A stretch of DNA of 64,000 nucleotides from Bradyrhizobium sp. AUGA SZCCT0176 (lineage in GTDB: Bacteria > Pseudomonadota > Alphaproteobacteria > Rhizobiales > Xanthobacteraceae), in assembly GCF_018130145.1 (NCBI RefSeq), contig NZ_JAFCMB010000006.1:124001-188000 (forward strand), given 5' to 3'. The notes under the pieces were generated by a model. It did no database searches. It was not told where the DNA came from and saw only the letters and a list, made by a program, of their open reading frames with translations. Shown piece by piece: positions 18,037-26,397 of the stretch (the first letter of the stretch is position 1; each line of letters opens with the position of its first letter). The translations under genes were made by a program, and so were the position numbers.

Positions 18037-18241
18037 GGGGTGTCTCCCGGTCCATATCCCATAGAGTAGATTAGCCGACTTGTCCGCCGGATCCGACATC
18101 CTGGGCCTTCGCCAAGTGCTCAGGGGGTACTGGCCCATTTCCGGCCTCAGTGCCGGTTTTGAGAATCGCAGTGGCCTGATTTGAAACCTGCCGCTACGTT
18201 CCCCTAGTTGTACCTGTGGCGACCATTGGAGGTATTTGGGA

Positions 18242-18445
18242 ATGCTAAAGTTCATAGCCCTTGCAGCCATCGCGATAGCGCCGTTCCTGCTCAATGTTGG
18301 CGCGGCAAACGCCCAGGGAAAAGCGGGGCTCAGAGGAGATTCGGTTAGGTGTCCCTTAAACACCTGCGGGAAGACAGGGAAAGAACGGGCGAAGAATGTC
18401 AAAAACTGTTCCGCGGCGAACTGCCCTAAGAACGGGCCAAAATGA
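18242..18445 (+). CDS. Small exported four-cysteine protein
   Basis: The 67-residue product has a signal peptide (MLKFIALAAIAIAPFLLNVG, cleavage after ANAQ) and a short basic mature part with four Cys spaced as C-x4-C ... C-x4-C (RCPLNTCG, NCSAANCPK), suggesting two disulfides or a metal site in the periplasm. GGAGG lies nine bases before the ATG. The convergent neighbour is the cytochrome-b-like gene on the minus strand, 30 bp away. I do not recognise the family. Confidence 0.7.
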   Translation: MLKFIALAAIAIAPFLLNVGAANAQGKAGLRGDSVRCPLNTCGKTGKERAKNVKNCSAANCPKNGPK

Positions 18446-18475
18446 AGGGAATGGGCCGCCTCAGTTGGCGGCCTC

Positions 18476-19099
18476 TCACGTAACGCTCTCTCCGCGCGAT
18501 GTCCCTCGTTTTCTCCACACCCGCAGGTCAGCCATGACTTTTATGGTCGCCGCAAGGACCAGCGCGCAAAGCGCGGCCTTCGACATCGTCTCCATCGTCC
18601 CCTCGATCAGGATGCCGTGGACCACGCTCCCGACGACGATGACAATCGCGAGGGGCATATGGACGACACGCCACGTTCGCGCCCGCAGTCCCAATCGCCG
18701 GCGAAGTGCAGCTATGATTGCGACGGCGAAGATTGCCCACATGGCGACCACACCCCAGGGGGAAAACGGCGTCGGCGATGAGAACAGAAGGGCGTCAATC
18801 ATGTCGGGAGGACTGGTGATCCAGAGGCCCCCGACGTGGACCACCACCGCCACGACCAGCGCGCCTCCGATCCAGTGATGTGCACGCCGTCCACGATAAG
18901 CCGACAGTCCCGGTAAGTATCCGCCAATCAGCAAAGGCTGAACGAGCACAAGACCCAGTGCGACAATCCCTGCGAACCCGGCCAGTATGTAGACCGGATC
19001 GCGCCATGCGAGCAGCGGGCTCGCTGCCGCAGCGGCGATCGGCACGCAAATGGCTGCTGCAAGGGCGGCCCAGATCAGGGTCACCTTCGCCAATCTCAT
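18476..19099 (-). CDS. Ferric-reductase-like membrane cytochrome b
   Basis: The 207-residue integral membrane protein has six hydrophobic segments and the ferric-reductase transmembrane arrangement of His residues for two b haems: RAHHWIGGALVVAVVVHVGG (helices about 75-90) and RVVHMPLAIVIVVGSVVHGI (about 144-163). It has no flavin or NAD domain, so a partner must donate electrons, as in MsrQ-like proteins. It is the second gene of an operon with a Tat-exported dioxygenase-like protein (19-bp gap), suggesting electron delivery to the periplasm. Confidence 0.82.
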   Translation of the reverse strand: MRLAKVTLIWAALAAAICVPIAAAAASPLLAWRDPVYILAGFAGIVALGLVLVQPLLIGGYLPGLSAYRGRRAHHWIGGALVVAVVVHVGGLWITSPPDMIDALLFSSPTPFSPWGVVAMWAIFAVAIIAALRRRLGLRARTWRVVHMPLAIVIVVGSVVHGILIEGTMETMSKAALCALVLAATIKVMADLRVWRKRGTSRGESVT

Positions 19100-19118
19100 C
19101 CCCGTGTTCCCAACTCGA

Positions 19119-19607
19119 TCAGGCCGGCTGAAGGACGAAGTGCGCCTCGAGGCTGGTATCTTTGGCGCTGCGCATCACGGGACGTAGAAAGACGGTTTTG
19201 AATTCACCGCTGTCATAGGCGAGGTGACCATGCGGCTGGCCAAAGATCGGAATGATCTGCGGCATCTCGAGGCGGAATGCCCCGTTCTTGTCGGTGAGCG
19301 TGGCCCCATGACTACGCTGGTCTCCCTCCCGCCCTTCGGTCGTGTGCGCCCAGATCTGGACGCGCTGCCCGGCAAGCGGGGCCCCGTCGCCTGCGCGGCG
19401 TACGGTGCCGGTCATCCAGAAGCCACCCTTGCCGATCCGATCCACGGTCGGCGCGCCCTTGAGGTAGTTGTTGGCTCCGCCCGGCATCGAAGGGGTCGGT
19501 GCGAGGCCTTCCGCGCGGGCGGGCAACAGCAGCCCGGAAACCCCGGTTGCCAGGACGGAGCCGCCGGCGGCGAGGAGGTTGCGGCGGTTGAGTACGAAGG
19601 TGTTCAT
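19119..19607 (-). CDS. Tat-exported intradiol-dioxygenase-like protein
   Basis: The 162-residue product has a twin-arginine signal (LNRRNLLAAGGSVL, residues 6-19, cleavage near ARAEG) and a dioxygenase_C/carboxypeptidase-regulatory beta-sandwich: MTGTVRRAGDGAPLAGQRVQ and TTEGREGDQRSHGATLTDK, then GQPHGHLAYD. Intradiol enzymes bind Fe(III) with two Tyr and two His; here an HxH and one Tyr are visible, so catalysis is uncertain. AAGGAATTTAC precedes the ATG. It forms an operon with the cytochrome-b-like protein and may receive electrons from it. Confidence 0.8.
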   Translation of the reverse strand: MNTFVLNRRNLLAAGGSVLATGVSGLLLPARAEGLAPTPSMPGGANNYLKGAPTVDRIGKGGFWMTGTVRRAGDGAPLAGQRVQIWAHTTEGREGDQRSHGATLTDKNGAFRLEMPQIIPIFGQPHGHLAYDSGEFKTVFLRPVMRSAKDTSLEAHFVLQPA

Positions 19608-20191
19608 GTAAATTCCTTCTCGCGACCGTGCAGTTGCTCCGCCCAGAGTACAACAACAAGCGCGAGAGGCCCAGTTGAGGGAGGCGAAGCGCGCGACAGG
19701 GCGCAATAACAGTGTTGTGAACGGGTGTGCCGGCCGCTCAACCCGCGTCGTTGACGAGGCGTACTCAGCAGCGTCCGGGGGTATTGGTCCTTCGCTCCTG
19801 GTCGCCGATGGATGCCAGGCGATCGATGGCTTGTCTGCTTCCGGGACCCTAAACGGACATTTCTGCCGATCCGAGCTTTCGTCCTTTCGTCCAAGTTCGC
19901 CGAGAGACTGGTCAGAGGAGGGGATAATGCGCGCGTTTCTGCCAGCTGTCTTCTTGCTCATTTCGCTTTGGTCTACCGCGAGTCGATTTTGCTGACGATG
20001 GCCGCTCACGGGGATAAAGCAGACCATCACAGCCACGGCCGCCGACGTCTGCTAGGGGCAATTTGAATTTGGGACACCTTCGTTGTCCGATCTGTACATT
20101 CTCGCAATCCATACCGCTTTGCATTGCTGTTGAACCTTCGCGAAGTTCCCGTGACCCACACTAAGGGGCTTTGGGACCATAGGAGGTTCTG
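19608..20191. other. 584-bp gap between divergent exported-protein genes
   Basis: The stretch lies between the Tat dioxygenase-like gene and the small exported gene at 20192. Apart from the short ORF at 19927 I see no supported gene; longer frames on both strands lack ribosome binding sites and amino acid signatures. It must contain divergent promoters, but none could be assigned. Confidence 0.5.
19927..19995 (+). CDS. Possible 22-aa hydrophobic peptide
   Basis: A strong ribosome binding site (GAGGAGGGGATA before the ATG) opens a 22-codon frame, MRAFLPAVFLLISLWSTASR plus two residues, which looks like a signal peptide and nothing more. It may be a leftover of an exported protein whose body has been lost, or a small membrane peptide. 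No relative was recognised. Confidence 0.3.
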   Translation: MRAFLPAVFLLISLWSTASRFC

Positions 20192-20437
20192 ATGACGAAG
20201 CATCGAACGATTACCGGGTTCGTCGCTGTCGCTCTGCTCGCTGTTGCCGCAACCGCTGCCACCATGAGGTCGTCCTCGGTTTGGACAAACGGCTTTGTCG
20301 CCTCTACCGGCACAACCATGTTGAAGGGCCTCGAGGTTGACGCGAACAAGCTTCCGGCCGCGAGTTTTGACGATCGCTGGCTCGCGATGTCAACTTCGAC
20401 AACTGGCACGCCTGAGCGCACGCTCGCGGATCGCTAG
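20192..20437 (+). CDS. Small exported protein, 81 aa
   Basis: AGGAGG lies five bases before the ATG. The product opens with a signal-like segment (MTKHRTITGFVAVALLAVAA, about residues 1-22) and a short mature part with VWTNGFVASTGTTMLKGLEV and FDDRWLAMST. I do not recognise it. The plus-strand neighbours 150 bp downstream encode two further exported proteins, so it probably belongs with them in a periplasmic function. Confidence 0.6.
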   Translation: MTKHRTITGFVAVALLAVAATAATMRSSSVWTNGFVASTGTTMLKGLEVDANKLPAASFDDRWLAMSTSTTGTPERTLADR

Positions 20438-20585
20438 GTGCCGCCGCATCGGGGTGTGCTGGACGAAATTTGTAATGACCTTAGCGATTGGGTATCCGGC
20501 CGCGTGCACGACGGGATGATCAGGGAGGTACATTCACACCACACTGGCAGTCGTTCGAAATTCCAACTTTTCGAAGGAGGCAACG

Positions 20586-21806
20586 ATGAACGTACTGAAA
20601 TCTGCAATCGTCGGCGTGGTCCTGGTTTCAGCCAATACGCTGGTCCGCGCGGACGTCATCGGCGACTGGAACACCACGGCAGTGGACGTGATGAAGGCAG
20701 TCAACGTTGGCGGTAATCCGTGGACGCGCAGCATGGCCCTGGTGAATGTATCCATGTCCGACGCGGTCAACTCGGTGCAGAACCGATATTCCCGTTACGT
20801 ACCAGAGCTTCCAACTGACCCGAACGCCTCGGCCGAGGCCGCGGCCGCCGCGGCTGCCCGCGAAATTCTCTTGCGCCAGTATCCTGGCCAGAAGGAGCGG
20901 ATTGAAGCGGCCTTCGCAGAAACGATGAAAACCATTCCGGACAATCCCGCACGGGCTGCGGGTATTGATTTAGGTGTAAAAGTTGCGGACGCTGTTTTCA
21001 CGGAACGGCAGAGCGACGCGACAAACACGCCCGACACATATCGTCCGCTCACGACGCCTGGCGTGTGGGTACCGACCACGCCGCCGCTCTTTCCTCAGTA
21101 TGCGACGGCCAAGCCTTGGGGCATGGAAAGCGCGAGTCAGTTCCGCCCGGGTCCGCCCCCGGCACTCAACAGTGCGCTTTATGCGCGCGATTACAACGAA
21201 ACCAAGGAAATGGGCGGAGTGAAAAGCACGAAGCGCACCGACGCGCAGTCCGACGTCGTGCGCTTCTGGACACAGGCCAACCTTGGGCCCGCATGGTTCC
21301 AGGCTGCCAGGCAGGCTTCCGCTCGTCATAACCTCTCCCCGCCAGAAAGTGCGCGAGTGTTCGCACTGATGTCGATGGCTCTCGCCAACTGCTTCATCCT
21401 CGATTGGGACGCCAAATTCCAATACAATTTTTGGCGGCCGATCACCGCGATCCGCAACGGCGACCAGGACAGTAACGATGCGACTGAACGCGACGCCGGG
21501 TGGCAGCCTCTGAACACCACGCCGATGCATCCGGAATACCCGTCGCAGGCGGGCATCAACGCGGGTGCGGCGCGAACCGTTCTGGAAGCTGTTTTCGGCA
21601 ACGGGACGGAGGAATTCGTCGCGACCGACATTTCCGACGCCCGCCTTTCACGCAAATTCACCAGCTTTGCGCAACTGGCCCAGGAGCACAAAGAGGTGCG
21701 CATCTGGGGCGGTATTCATTTCCGCAATTCGCTGGACGTCGGAGATGCGATGGGTCGCAAGGTCGCTGATCATCTCGTGGCAAACTACATGAGGCCGACG
21801 AGGTAG
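20586..21806 (+). CDS. Exported PAP2/vanadium-haloperoxidase-fold protein
   Basis: The 406-residue protein has a signal peptide (about 1-22) and an all-helical body with the haloperoxidase/PAP2 phosphate-site motifs: KFQYNFWRP gives Lys277 and Arg284, and RIWGGIHF gives Arg372 and His378. The middle motif, PSGH in active enzymes, reads HPEYPSQAG: Ser320 remains but the acid-base His is Ala322. Vanadate or phosphate binding is likely; haloperoxidase chemistry is doubtful. AAGGAGG precedes the ATG. The next gene, a CxxCH protein, begins 4 bp after its stop. Confidence 0.8.
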   Translation: MNVLKSAIVGVVLVSANTLVRADVIGDWNTTAVDVMKAVNVGGNPWTRSMALVNVSMSDAVNSVQNRYSRYVPELPTDPNASAEAAAAAAAREILLRQYPGQKERIEAAFAETMKTIPDNPARAAGIDLGVKVADAVFTERQSDATNTPDTYRPLTTPGVWVPTTPPLFPQYATAKPWGMESASQFRPGPPPALNSALYARDYNETKEMGGVKSTKRTDAQSDVVRFWTQANLGPAWFQAARQASARHNLSPPESARVFALMSMALANCFILDWDAKFQYNFWRPITAIRNGDQDSNDATERDAGWQPLNTTPMHPEYPSQAGINAGAARTVLEAVFGNGTEEFVATDISDARLSRKFTSFAQLAQEHKEVRIWGGIHFRNSLDVGDAMGRKVADHLVANYMRPTR

Positions 21807-21810
21807 GCCC

Positions 21811-22836
21811 ATGCTCGGAGCCATCTCAAGGCGCCTGCTTACTGGCGGCGCGTTGTTGCTCTCCGTGTTCCTTGCCGCTGATGCGGCCGAGACCGACGAC
21901 GATATGCCCGACCTTGTGGACCAGATCAAAGGGATGGCCTTGGAGGTCGCGCTCGAGTTGCAGCAGATCTGTCCCCCTGCTGCCCCCTCGGACCAGGCAG
22001 CCTTCGACCAATGCCGGCGCAGCCTATTCGGCGACTCCGCGCTGCGGCGCAGCCTCGCGACGAGACTCCTGTGGGGCCGCCGAAATCAGGACGCCGGGGC
22101 AACGCTCAATAACACCAATCTCACGCAGTTCGCGCCCGATGTCATTGCCGGCCTCTACTTGCCGCTGTTCATGTTCAGCGGTGAGTACGGCACCGAGTAC
22201 GTCGAGCGCGAGCGATTGTACCTGATCCGTCTGCGTGCAGGGTTCCGCAACCTGTTGCCGCCTGGGCAGTTTCCGTATCCGTTCTGGCATCAAGAGGCGA
22301 AGTGGGGTGTTTATCAGACCGCCAATTCGGTTCTGCTCTGGGTCAATCCTAAGACCGCGAAGATCGTCATCGGGCAATTTACCGAGCGGGGCAGCGATAG
22401 CCCTGTTGTCTCCACCGAACCGATATGGCCCAAGTTTGACGGCAAATGGATGTGGATGGACAAGGAAGGAAGCATCCAGCCGCGCGTGACGCTCTTCGAC
22501 GGTTTGTTCCGACATAACAATCCCCATCTGCCAAGGCTCGACTCCACCTACAGGACGCTGGCGTTGCGGATGCGCGACGCGCAATGCGACAGTTGTCACG
22601 TACCGAACAACCCCATGCCGATGCGCCGCTTGGTGCTTATGCACACACCGGCCCACGCGGCAGGCGAGATTGCGCGGCTAATGACGGCGGTGCGTGAGGA
22701 CAGGATGCCGCTGGACGATAGCGGCGCCGAGCAGCCGCTCGAACCTGCGCTCAAACGTGCGCTACTTGAAAGCGGCGCAGCTTTCGAAGAGTCGGTGATG
22801 GCCGCAAAAGATTGGGAAGCGGCACACCCGGATTGA
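21811..22836 (+). CDS. Exported protein with single CxxCH haem motif
   Basis: This 341-residue protein has a signal peptide (LLTGGALLLSVFLAADAAET, about 9-28) and one c-type haem site, CDSCH at 259-263, followed by VPNNPMPMRR in which Met could be the sixth ligand. The first 250 residues have no motif I recognise. It sits 4 bp after the haloperoxidase-fold gene with GAGG before its ATG, so the two are co-translated and probably act together in the periplasm. The family is unknown to me. Confidence 0.7.
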   Translation: MLGAISRRLLTGGALLLSVFLAADAAETDDDMPDLVDQIKGMALEVALELQQICPPAAPSDQAAFDQCRRSLFGDSALRRSLATRLLWGRRNQDAGATLNNTNLTQFAPDVIAGLYLPLFMFSGEYGTEYVERERLYLIRLRAGFRNLLPPGQFPYPFWHQEAKWGVYQTANSVLLWVNPKTAKIVIGQFTERGSDSPVVSTEPIWPKFDGKWMWMDKEGSIQPRVTLFDGLFRHNNPHLPRLDSTYRTLALRMRDAQCDSCHVPNNPMPMRRLVLMHTPAHAAGEIARLMTAVREDRMPLDDSGAEQPLEPALKRALLESGAAFEESVMAAKDWEAAHPD

Positions 22837-22879
22837 AAGGCACTCGACAGATCTCGTCGTCATGGGAGGTCAAGCAGAT

Positions 22880-23232
22880 AATCACGGCCCCAGCAATTCA
22901 AGATCGCGCTGCGTTTGAGCCCATTGGATCCATTGATGTTCAACACCCAGAACGGGCTGGCCATGGCCTATTTTCTAGCTGGCCGCAACGAGGATGCCTC
23001 ATCGTGGGCGGCAGCCGCTACCAGACAACAACCCAAATTTGTGGCCGGACAATACGTTCTGGCGGCATGCCATGTGATGTCCGGACGGGTCGATCAAGCA
23101 CGAGAGGCCTGTGCGCACGCAATGCAACTGGATCCAAACCTGCGCATTTCCGGAATCCTGGCGCGATATCGTCGACCTGACCATATCGAAAGATGGGCGC
23201 AGGCTTTCCGGATCGTTAGCATACCGGAATGA
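22880..23232 (+). pseudogene. TPR tail of a lost adenylate cyclase-type protein
   Basis: An open frame with a stop just upstream (22879) encodes FKIALRLSPLDPLMFN and then TPR-like repeats, NGLAMAYFLAGRNEDASSWA and YVLAACHVMSGRVDQAREAC, ending WAQAFRIVSIPE. This is the usual C-terminal end of bradyrhizobial class III cyclase-TPR proteins. There is no start codon with a ribosome binding site and no cyclase domain upstream, so it is a remnant. The intact member of the broader family is at 27043. Confidence 0.7.
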
Positions 23233-23273
23233 CCGTTGTTGGCACTTTTCGGAAGTGGCGGCCTCGACGCGTG

Positions 23274-23302
23274 ATGTCCGCTGTTTGGAAAAGAGCGGAC
23301 GT
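23274..23302. repeat. Hairpin repeat, ATGTCCGCT...AGCGGACGT
   Basis: ATGTCCGCT and AGCGGACGT flank an 11-base loop in the 300-bp gap 23233-23532, which otherwise holds nothing I can name. Related hairpins with the TGTCCGCTT core occur at 25938-26004, and half copies near 25150 and 26520, so this is a dispersed element of the accessory region. Confidence 0.6.
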
Positions 23303-23532
23303 CAGGTTTGAGACCACGGCCGCATCCGGTTCCAGAATTAACCCGCAGCGAGCGTATCAAGCTTAATACGCGAGTTTCGTTGCCGCGTGCGAACGCAGGC
23401 CTATCATTCCGGGTAGTCGTGCGGATTTGAGAGGTGTCCAGATCACCAATCCAGCGTACCGCTCGACTAGGGGCGCCGCTGTAGGCGGCGTCCCGCTCAA
23501 ATTGATCCTGCTGCACGCTTCACGGGACTGCC

Positions 23533-23814
23533 ATGTCGACTGTCGAGCAAGTGCTAAAGTCCGCAGGTCGAGAGCGTCGCGCGATCGGCCGGACGCACAT
23601 CAATCGGGGCGCGCTGTTATACTTTCATGGCGGGGCCGGTGTCCTTCCTTGTTGCGTTCGCGACGTGACGAATTCTGGAGCCGGCGTTCGTTTGGAGCAG
23701 CTAAACGTGTTGCCGGTGGAATTCGATCTGTCGTTCGATAATTTTCGGACGGTTCGGGAGTGTCGCTTGGTCTGGCGAGACGCTGACTTCATCGGCGTCG
23801 CGTTCGGGGCCTGA
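23533..23814 (+). CDS. PilZ-domain protein, 93 aa
   Basis: The product is a lone PilZ domain: RERRAIGR (residues 13-20) corresponds to the RxxxR c-di-GMP-binding motif and DVTNSGAGVRL (about 43-53) to the D/NxSxxG motif, with Thr-Asn-Ser in place of the usual Ser-x-x. The C-terminal strand RLVWRDADFIGVAFG is typical. It may bind c-di-GMP, with altered affinity. No clear ribosome binding site is seen. A second PilZ protein lies at 36900. Confidence 0.8.
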   Translation: MSTVEQVLKSAGRERRAIGRTHINRGALLYFHGGAGVLPCCVRDVTNSGAGVRLEQLNVLPVEFDLSFDNFRTVRECRLVWRDADFIGVAFGA

Positions 23815-23831
23815 CCGTTGGGATCCAAAGC

Positions 23832-23924
23832 ATGACGAAACGCGAACGCGGCGATCTAGTTTATGGGGTCGTCGCGACTGCGGTCGTATTTGTATTCATG
23901 ACCATCATGATTTTCTCGCAATGA
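23832..23924 (+). CDS. 30-aa single-helix membrane peptide
   Basis: A 30-codon frame begins MTKRERGDLVYGVVATAVVF and ends MIFSQ, giving a basic N-terminus and one hydrophobic helix. It starts 17 bp after the PilZ stop and has AAAG close to its ATG but no strong Shine-Dalgarno. The clean charge-then-helix layout supports a real small inner-membrane peptide; the function is unknown. Confidence 0.4.
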   Translation: MTKRERGDLVYGVVATAVVFVFMTIMIFSQ

Positions 23925-24117
23925 TGGTTTCCTCTTATCGGAGGTTACGCAGCGGCGCGCTGAGAGACCTGCAGATTGATCTGGACCAGTTCATAGGCGG
24001 CGAAATGAGGCCGAGCCGAACGGGGCACGCTTTCTAGCAATGGAACGATTGTTGCCGAGATTGCTTGATTCTACACGACCGGGTGCAACGTCCCCCACAG
24101 TGTACCCGATGAAAAGA

Positions 24118-24154
24118 CGGCCCCAGTCGCTGCCCCGCCGCTGGGGCCGTTTTC
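24118..24154 (+). terminator. Rho-independent terminator
   Basis: CGGCCCCAG and CTGGGGCCG enclose a short GC loop and are followed by TTTT on the plus strand. No plus-strand gene longer than the peptide at 23832 lies upstream, so it may end that transcript or a small RNA. Similar CCCCAG/CTGGGG terminators occur at 38462. Confidence 0.7.
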
Positions 24155-24187
24155 GCCTTGTTTGGGGCTCAGAGCCCAACATCTTGA

Positions 24188-24454
24188 TCAACGGCCAAGT
24201 CTGTGCCGTCGCCGATGTGGTTTGGGCTCAGGAGGGTCTGTTCCAGTAATTGCGCGATACCACGCGGCGTCTGATTGTGCGCGCGCTCTGTCAGCGGCAA
24301 GATTGGATTGTCCACGATAGAACTGACTTAGGCCGAGGTAGCAATCGGTGCGCGCGGGTCCGTGAGGTATTGCTTCGCAGTTCACCTGCGCGCTCGCAAC
24401 GACGGGAAAGACCGCCAACAAGATTGCGACGACACCAACGGTCCAATATGTCAT
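24188..24454 (-). CDS. Small exported protein, 88 aa
   Basis: The chosen ATG has GGAGG six bases upstream and gives a signal peptide (MTYWTVGVVAILLAVFPVVA, cleavage after SAQ) followed by VNCEAIPHGPARTDCYLGLS and a QSNLAADRARAQSD helix, ending with a basic PHRRRHRLGR tail. Two Cys could form a disulfide in the periplasm. A 16-residue upstream extension is possible but would hide the signal. The family is not recognised. Confidence 0.65.
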   Translation of the reverse strand: MTYWTVGVVAILLAVFPVVASAQVNCEAIPHGPARTDCYLGLSQFYRGQSNLAADRARAQSDAAWYRAITGTDPPEPKPHRRRHRLGR

Positions 24455-24711
24455 GCCGCCTCCAGGCGATTTGCTCACGCTGGCCGGTCGGACTTTTATC
24501 AAGTCGCTTGTTCTTCCGTCTGGGACGGCCGTTCCAAACGGCAGCCCGGGCTTTGCGATGCCAACGCGCGCTGTGCTGCCCTTTAAGGGATTAGTTACCA
24601 GTCATTGTCAAGCTTGCCGCCATTGCAGATAGGTCGCGACGAGCGATAGCGAATTTCCGAAAACGCTTTAATCCGACCGGCCCGGTTGGCGGTCTCCATA
24701 GGAGGCCCACT

Positions 24712-24846
24712 ATGTTCAAGGGCTTCGTGATTGCAGTCTTGCTTATGCTTGGTGCATCGCAGCTAGATCAGTACTTCTGTAATGGCAGGTACACCGACGG
24801 TACGATGTCGATGCTGCGACAAATCAGGCACTCCTTTCGCAGTTGA
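24712..24846 (+). CDS. Small 44-aa protein with hydrophobic N-terminus
   Basis: TAGGAGGCCCACT precedes the ATG. The peptide starts MFKGFVIAVLLMLGASQLDQ and ends with a basic MLRQIRHSFRS stretch. The layout suggests a membrane-anchored or exported micro-protein; I have a memory of near-identical peptides in many copies in Bradyrhizobium genomes, which should be checked. No function is known to me. Confidence 0.6.
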   Translation: MFKGFVIAVLLMLGASQLDQYFCNGRYTDGTMSMLRQIRHSFRS

Positions 24847-25232
24847 AGGTCGCTTCGGTGGACGCCGCTGCGCGCAGGGTCCCGCGTCTGCGAAGGTTGG
24901 CGCAGTCGAACCCTATAACTGCCGCTGGTTACTTCCGGCCAGCGACTGTTGCTCGCCCTTTGGTGCACGGCTTCGCACATCATCGTATCCAGCGCGATAG
25001 CGCCCGATTACGCCGGTAGTTGGCCGCTGGTATGTCCGTTCACCGCGGTAGACCGGAAGTCGCCGTGGTCCGGTCAAACCGACGGGGATGATCCAAGGCG
25101 GACGTCAGCCGTACGCCTTGCAGCGATGACGCGAACCGTTAGTATCACGCGGAATGATCGCAATGTCCGCCCTGGGGCGTAAAGCAGACATACAACGACG
25201 TATCATGAGAAGTTGAGAGGGAGACCCGTTAC
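24847..25232. other. 386-bp gap without supported gene
   Basis: Short frames on both strands lack ribosome binding sites. Near 25150-25190 the sequence GCAATGTCCGCCCTGGGGCG followed by AAGCAGACAT resembles a degraded copy of the TGTCCGCTT hairpin repeat. The promoter for the gene at 25233 must lie here. Confidence 0.4.
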
Positions 25233-25811
25233 ATGAGCATCGCCGATCCCAACAAAACGATCCTGACGGGCGAGAACCCGTTTATCCGCTTGAGCCCGAA
25301 GGACGGCGAACCGAACTCGACAGAGGCGAGCTATTGGCGGATCATTTTTTCGCCGGCTGGTCCCGGACACGTTCTCTACTTGAAGAGCGAACTGACGGAA
25401 GGTCGCTGGCGTATTTACTCCGACAACATCGCGATGGCGCGGTGGCTGCAGTCTACCGTACAGGGCATGCTCAATGCCGAACTTTCCGACACAGCCATCC
25501 CTTGTGCGGACGCGCAATTCTCCAAAGCCGGAGATCCGCGCTACTTCTGGACTGAACATATCAAGTCGCACGGCGAAGACATCTCACTTACCTGGTTCGA
25601 TATCGGCGAACCGCTGCTCATCCACTCGCAGCCGAACCAGATTCCCGACCGGCGCTACGGCGTGTGCACCGTGCTGATCCCGGCGCTCGGCACGCGTCTC
25701 GTCCGCAACGGCGTCGAGGCGCAGGGCCGATCCTGGCCGCGGGAGCGCGAGGGGCGGCCATTCTCGACGTCGGCGTTGGCATTCTCGGAAAGCTGGACGG
25801 AAGCGGTCTGA
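25233..25811 (+). CDS. Conserved-looking hypothetical protein, 192 aa
   Basis: The protein has no signal peptide or membrane helix. It is rich in aromatic and charged residues (SYWRIIFSPAGPGHVLYLKS, SDNIAMARWLQSTVQGML, HGEDISLTWFDIGEPLLIHS), which looks like a beta-rich soluble enzyme or binding protein. GAGAGGGAG lies upstream of the ATG. Base composition and codon use resemble the core genes, so it is probably expressed. I cannot assign a family. Confidence 0.6.
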   Translation: MSIADPNKTILTGENPFIRLSPKDGEPNSTEASYWRIIFSPAGPGHVLYLKSELTEGRWRIYSDNIAMARWLQSTVQGMLNAELSDTAIPCADAQFSKAGDPRYFWTEHIKSHGEDISLTWFDIGEPLLIHSQPNQIPDRRYGVCTVLIPALGTRLVRNGVEAQGRSWPREREGRPFSTSALAFSESWTEAV

Positions 25812-25937
25812 GGCTGAGCTGCCAATCAGTCTCCGCCTTCTCCGAGCCTTGCATCAGCCGGAACGTGCCGAATTGACGAGAAGGCGCTCCATGCTGCCGG
25901 CTACGCACGCATGATCCCTGTACGTCCGCCCTTTGGT

Positions 25938-26004
25938 GTCCGCTGTTGGCGCCTGGCGGACATCGACATATAGCGAATGTCCGCTTTGCCACCAGAAGCG
26001 GACA
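25938..26004. repeat. Two tandem GTCCGC/GCGGAC hairpins
   Basis: GTCCGC (25938-25943) pairs with GCGGAC about 12 bases on, and TGTCCGCTT (25978-25986) pairs exactly with AAGCGGACA (25996-26004). They are further copies of the element at 23274 and fill part of the 313-bp gap 25812-26124, which otherwise holds no gene. Confidence 0.6.
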
Positions 26005-26124
26005 GTTCGGTCAGGTTGCCTTGTGGACCCATAGCTGACCTCCGCTCGAACGATCCAATTCTTGGAACTGGCCGCATTTGAGCCCCATTGAGCCGTTCGA
26101 GTCTGAGGTGATCCAGGGGGTGCG

Positions 26125-26397
26125 ATGAGGCGCACATGTATACGGGCAGTGGTTTTTCTCGCTGCTATCTGCGCCGGTTCGATGGTGGATCGTGCGCTAT
26201 CTGATTATACGACCTGCGAATCGCATTTGATGAGCAGGCCGAAGCTCGATGCGAAGGTCGTCGGTGGATTTCTCGGGAGAAGCCCAGCGGAAATCGAAGA
26301 GATGTTTGTTTGGCTTGACCGATATTGCCCAGACAATCCAAAAGAAAACATCGTAAGTGCTATGCGAAAATTCCAGAGGGAGAAGGACGCACGCTGA
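26125..26397 (+). CDS. Small exported protein, 90 aa
   Basis: A basic start and hydrophobic stretch (MRRTCIRAVVFLAAICAGSM) form a signal peptide, followed by a mature part with YTTCESHLMSRPKLDAKVVG and a C-terminal helix WLDRYCPDNPKENIVSAMRK. Two mature Cys could be bridged. A purine-rich AGGGGG stretch lies before the ATG. This resembles small alphaproteobacterial periplasmic proteins with an HdeA-like spacing of Cys, but the similarity is too weak to assign. Confidence 0.55.
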   Translation: MRRTCIRAVVFLAAICAGSMVDRALSDYTTCESHLMSRPKLDAKVVGGFLGRSPAEIEEMFVWLDRYCPDNPKENIVSAMRKFQREKDAR

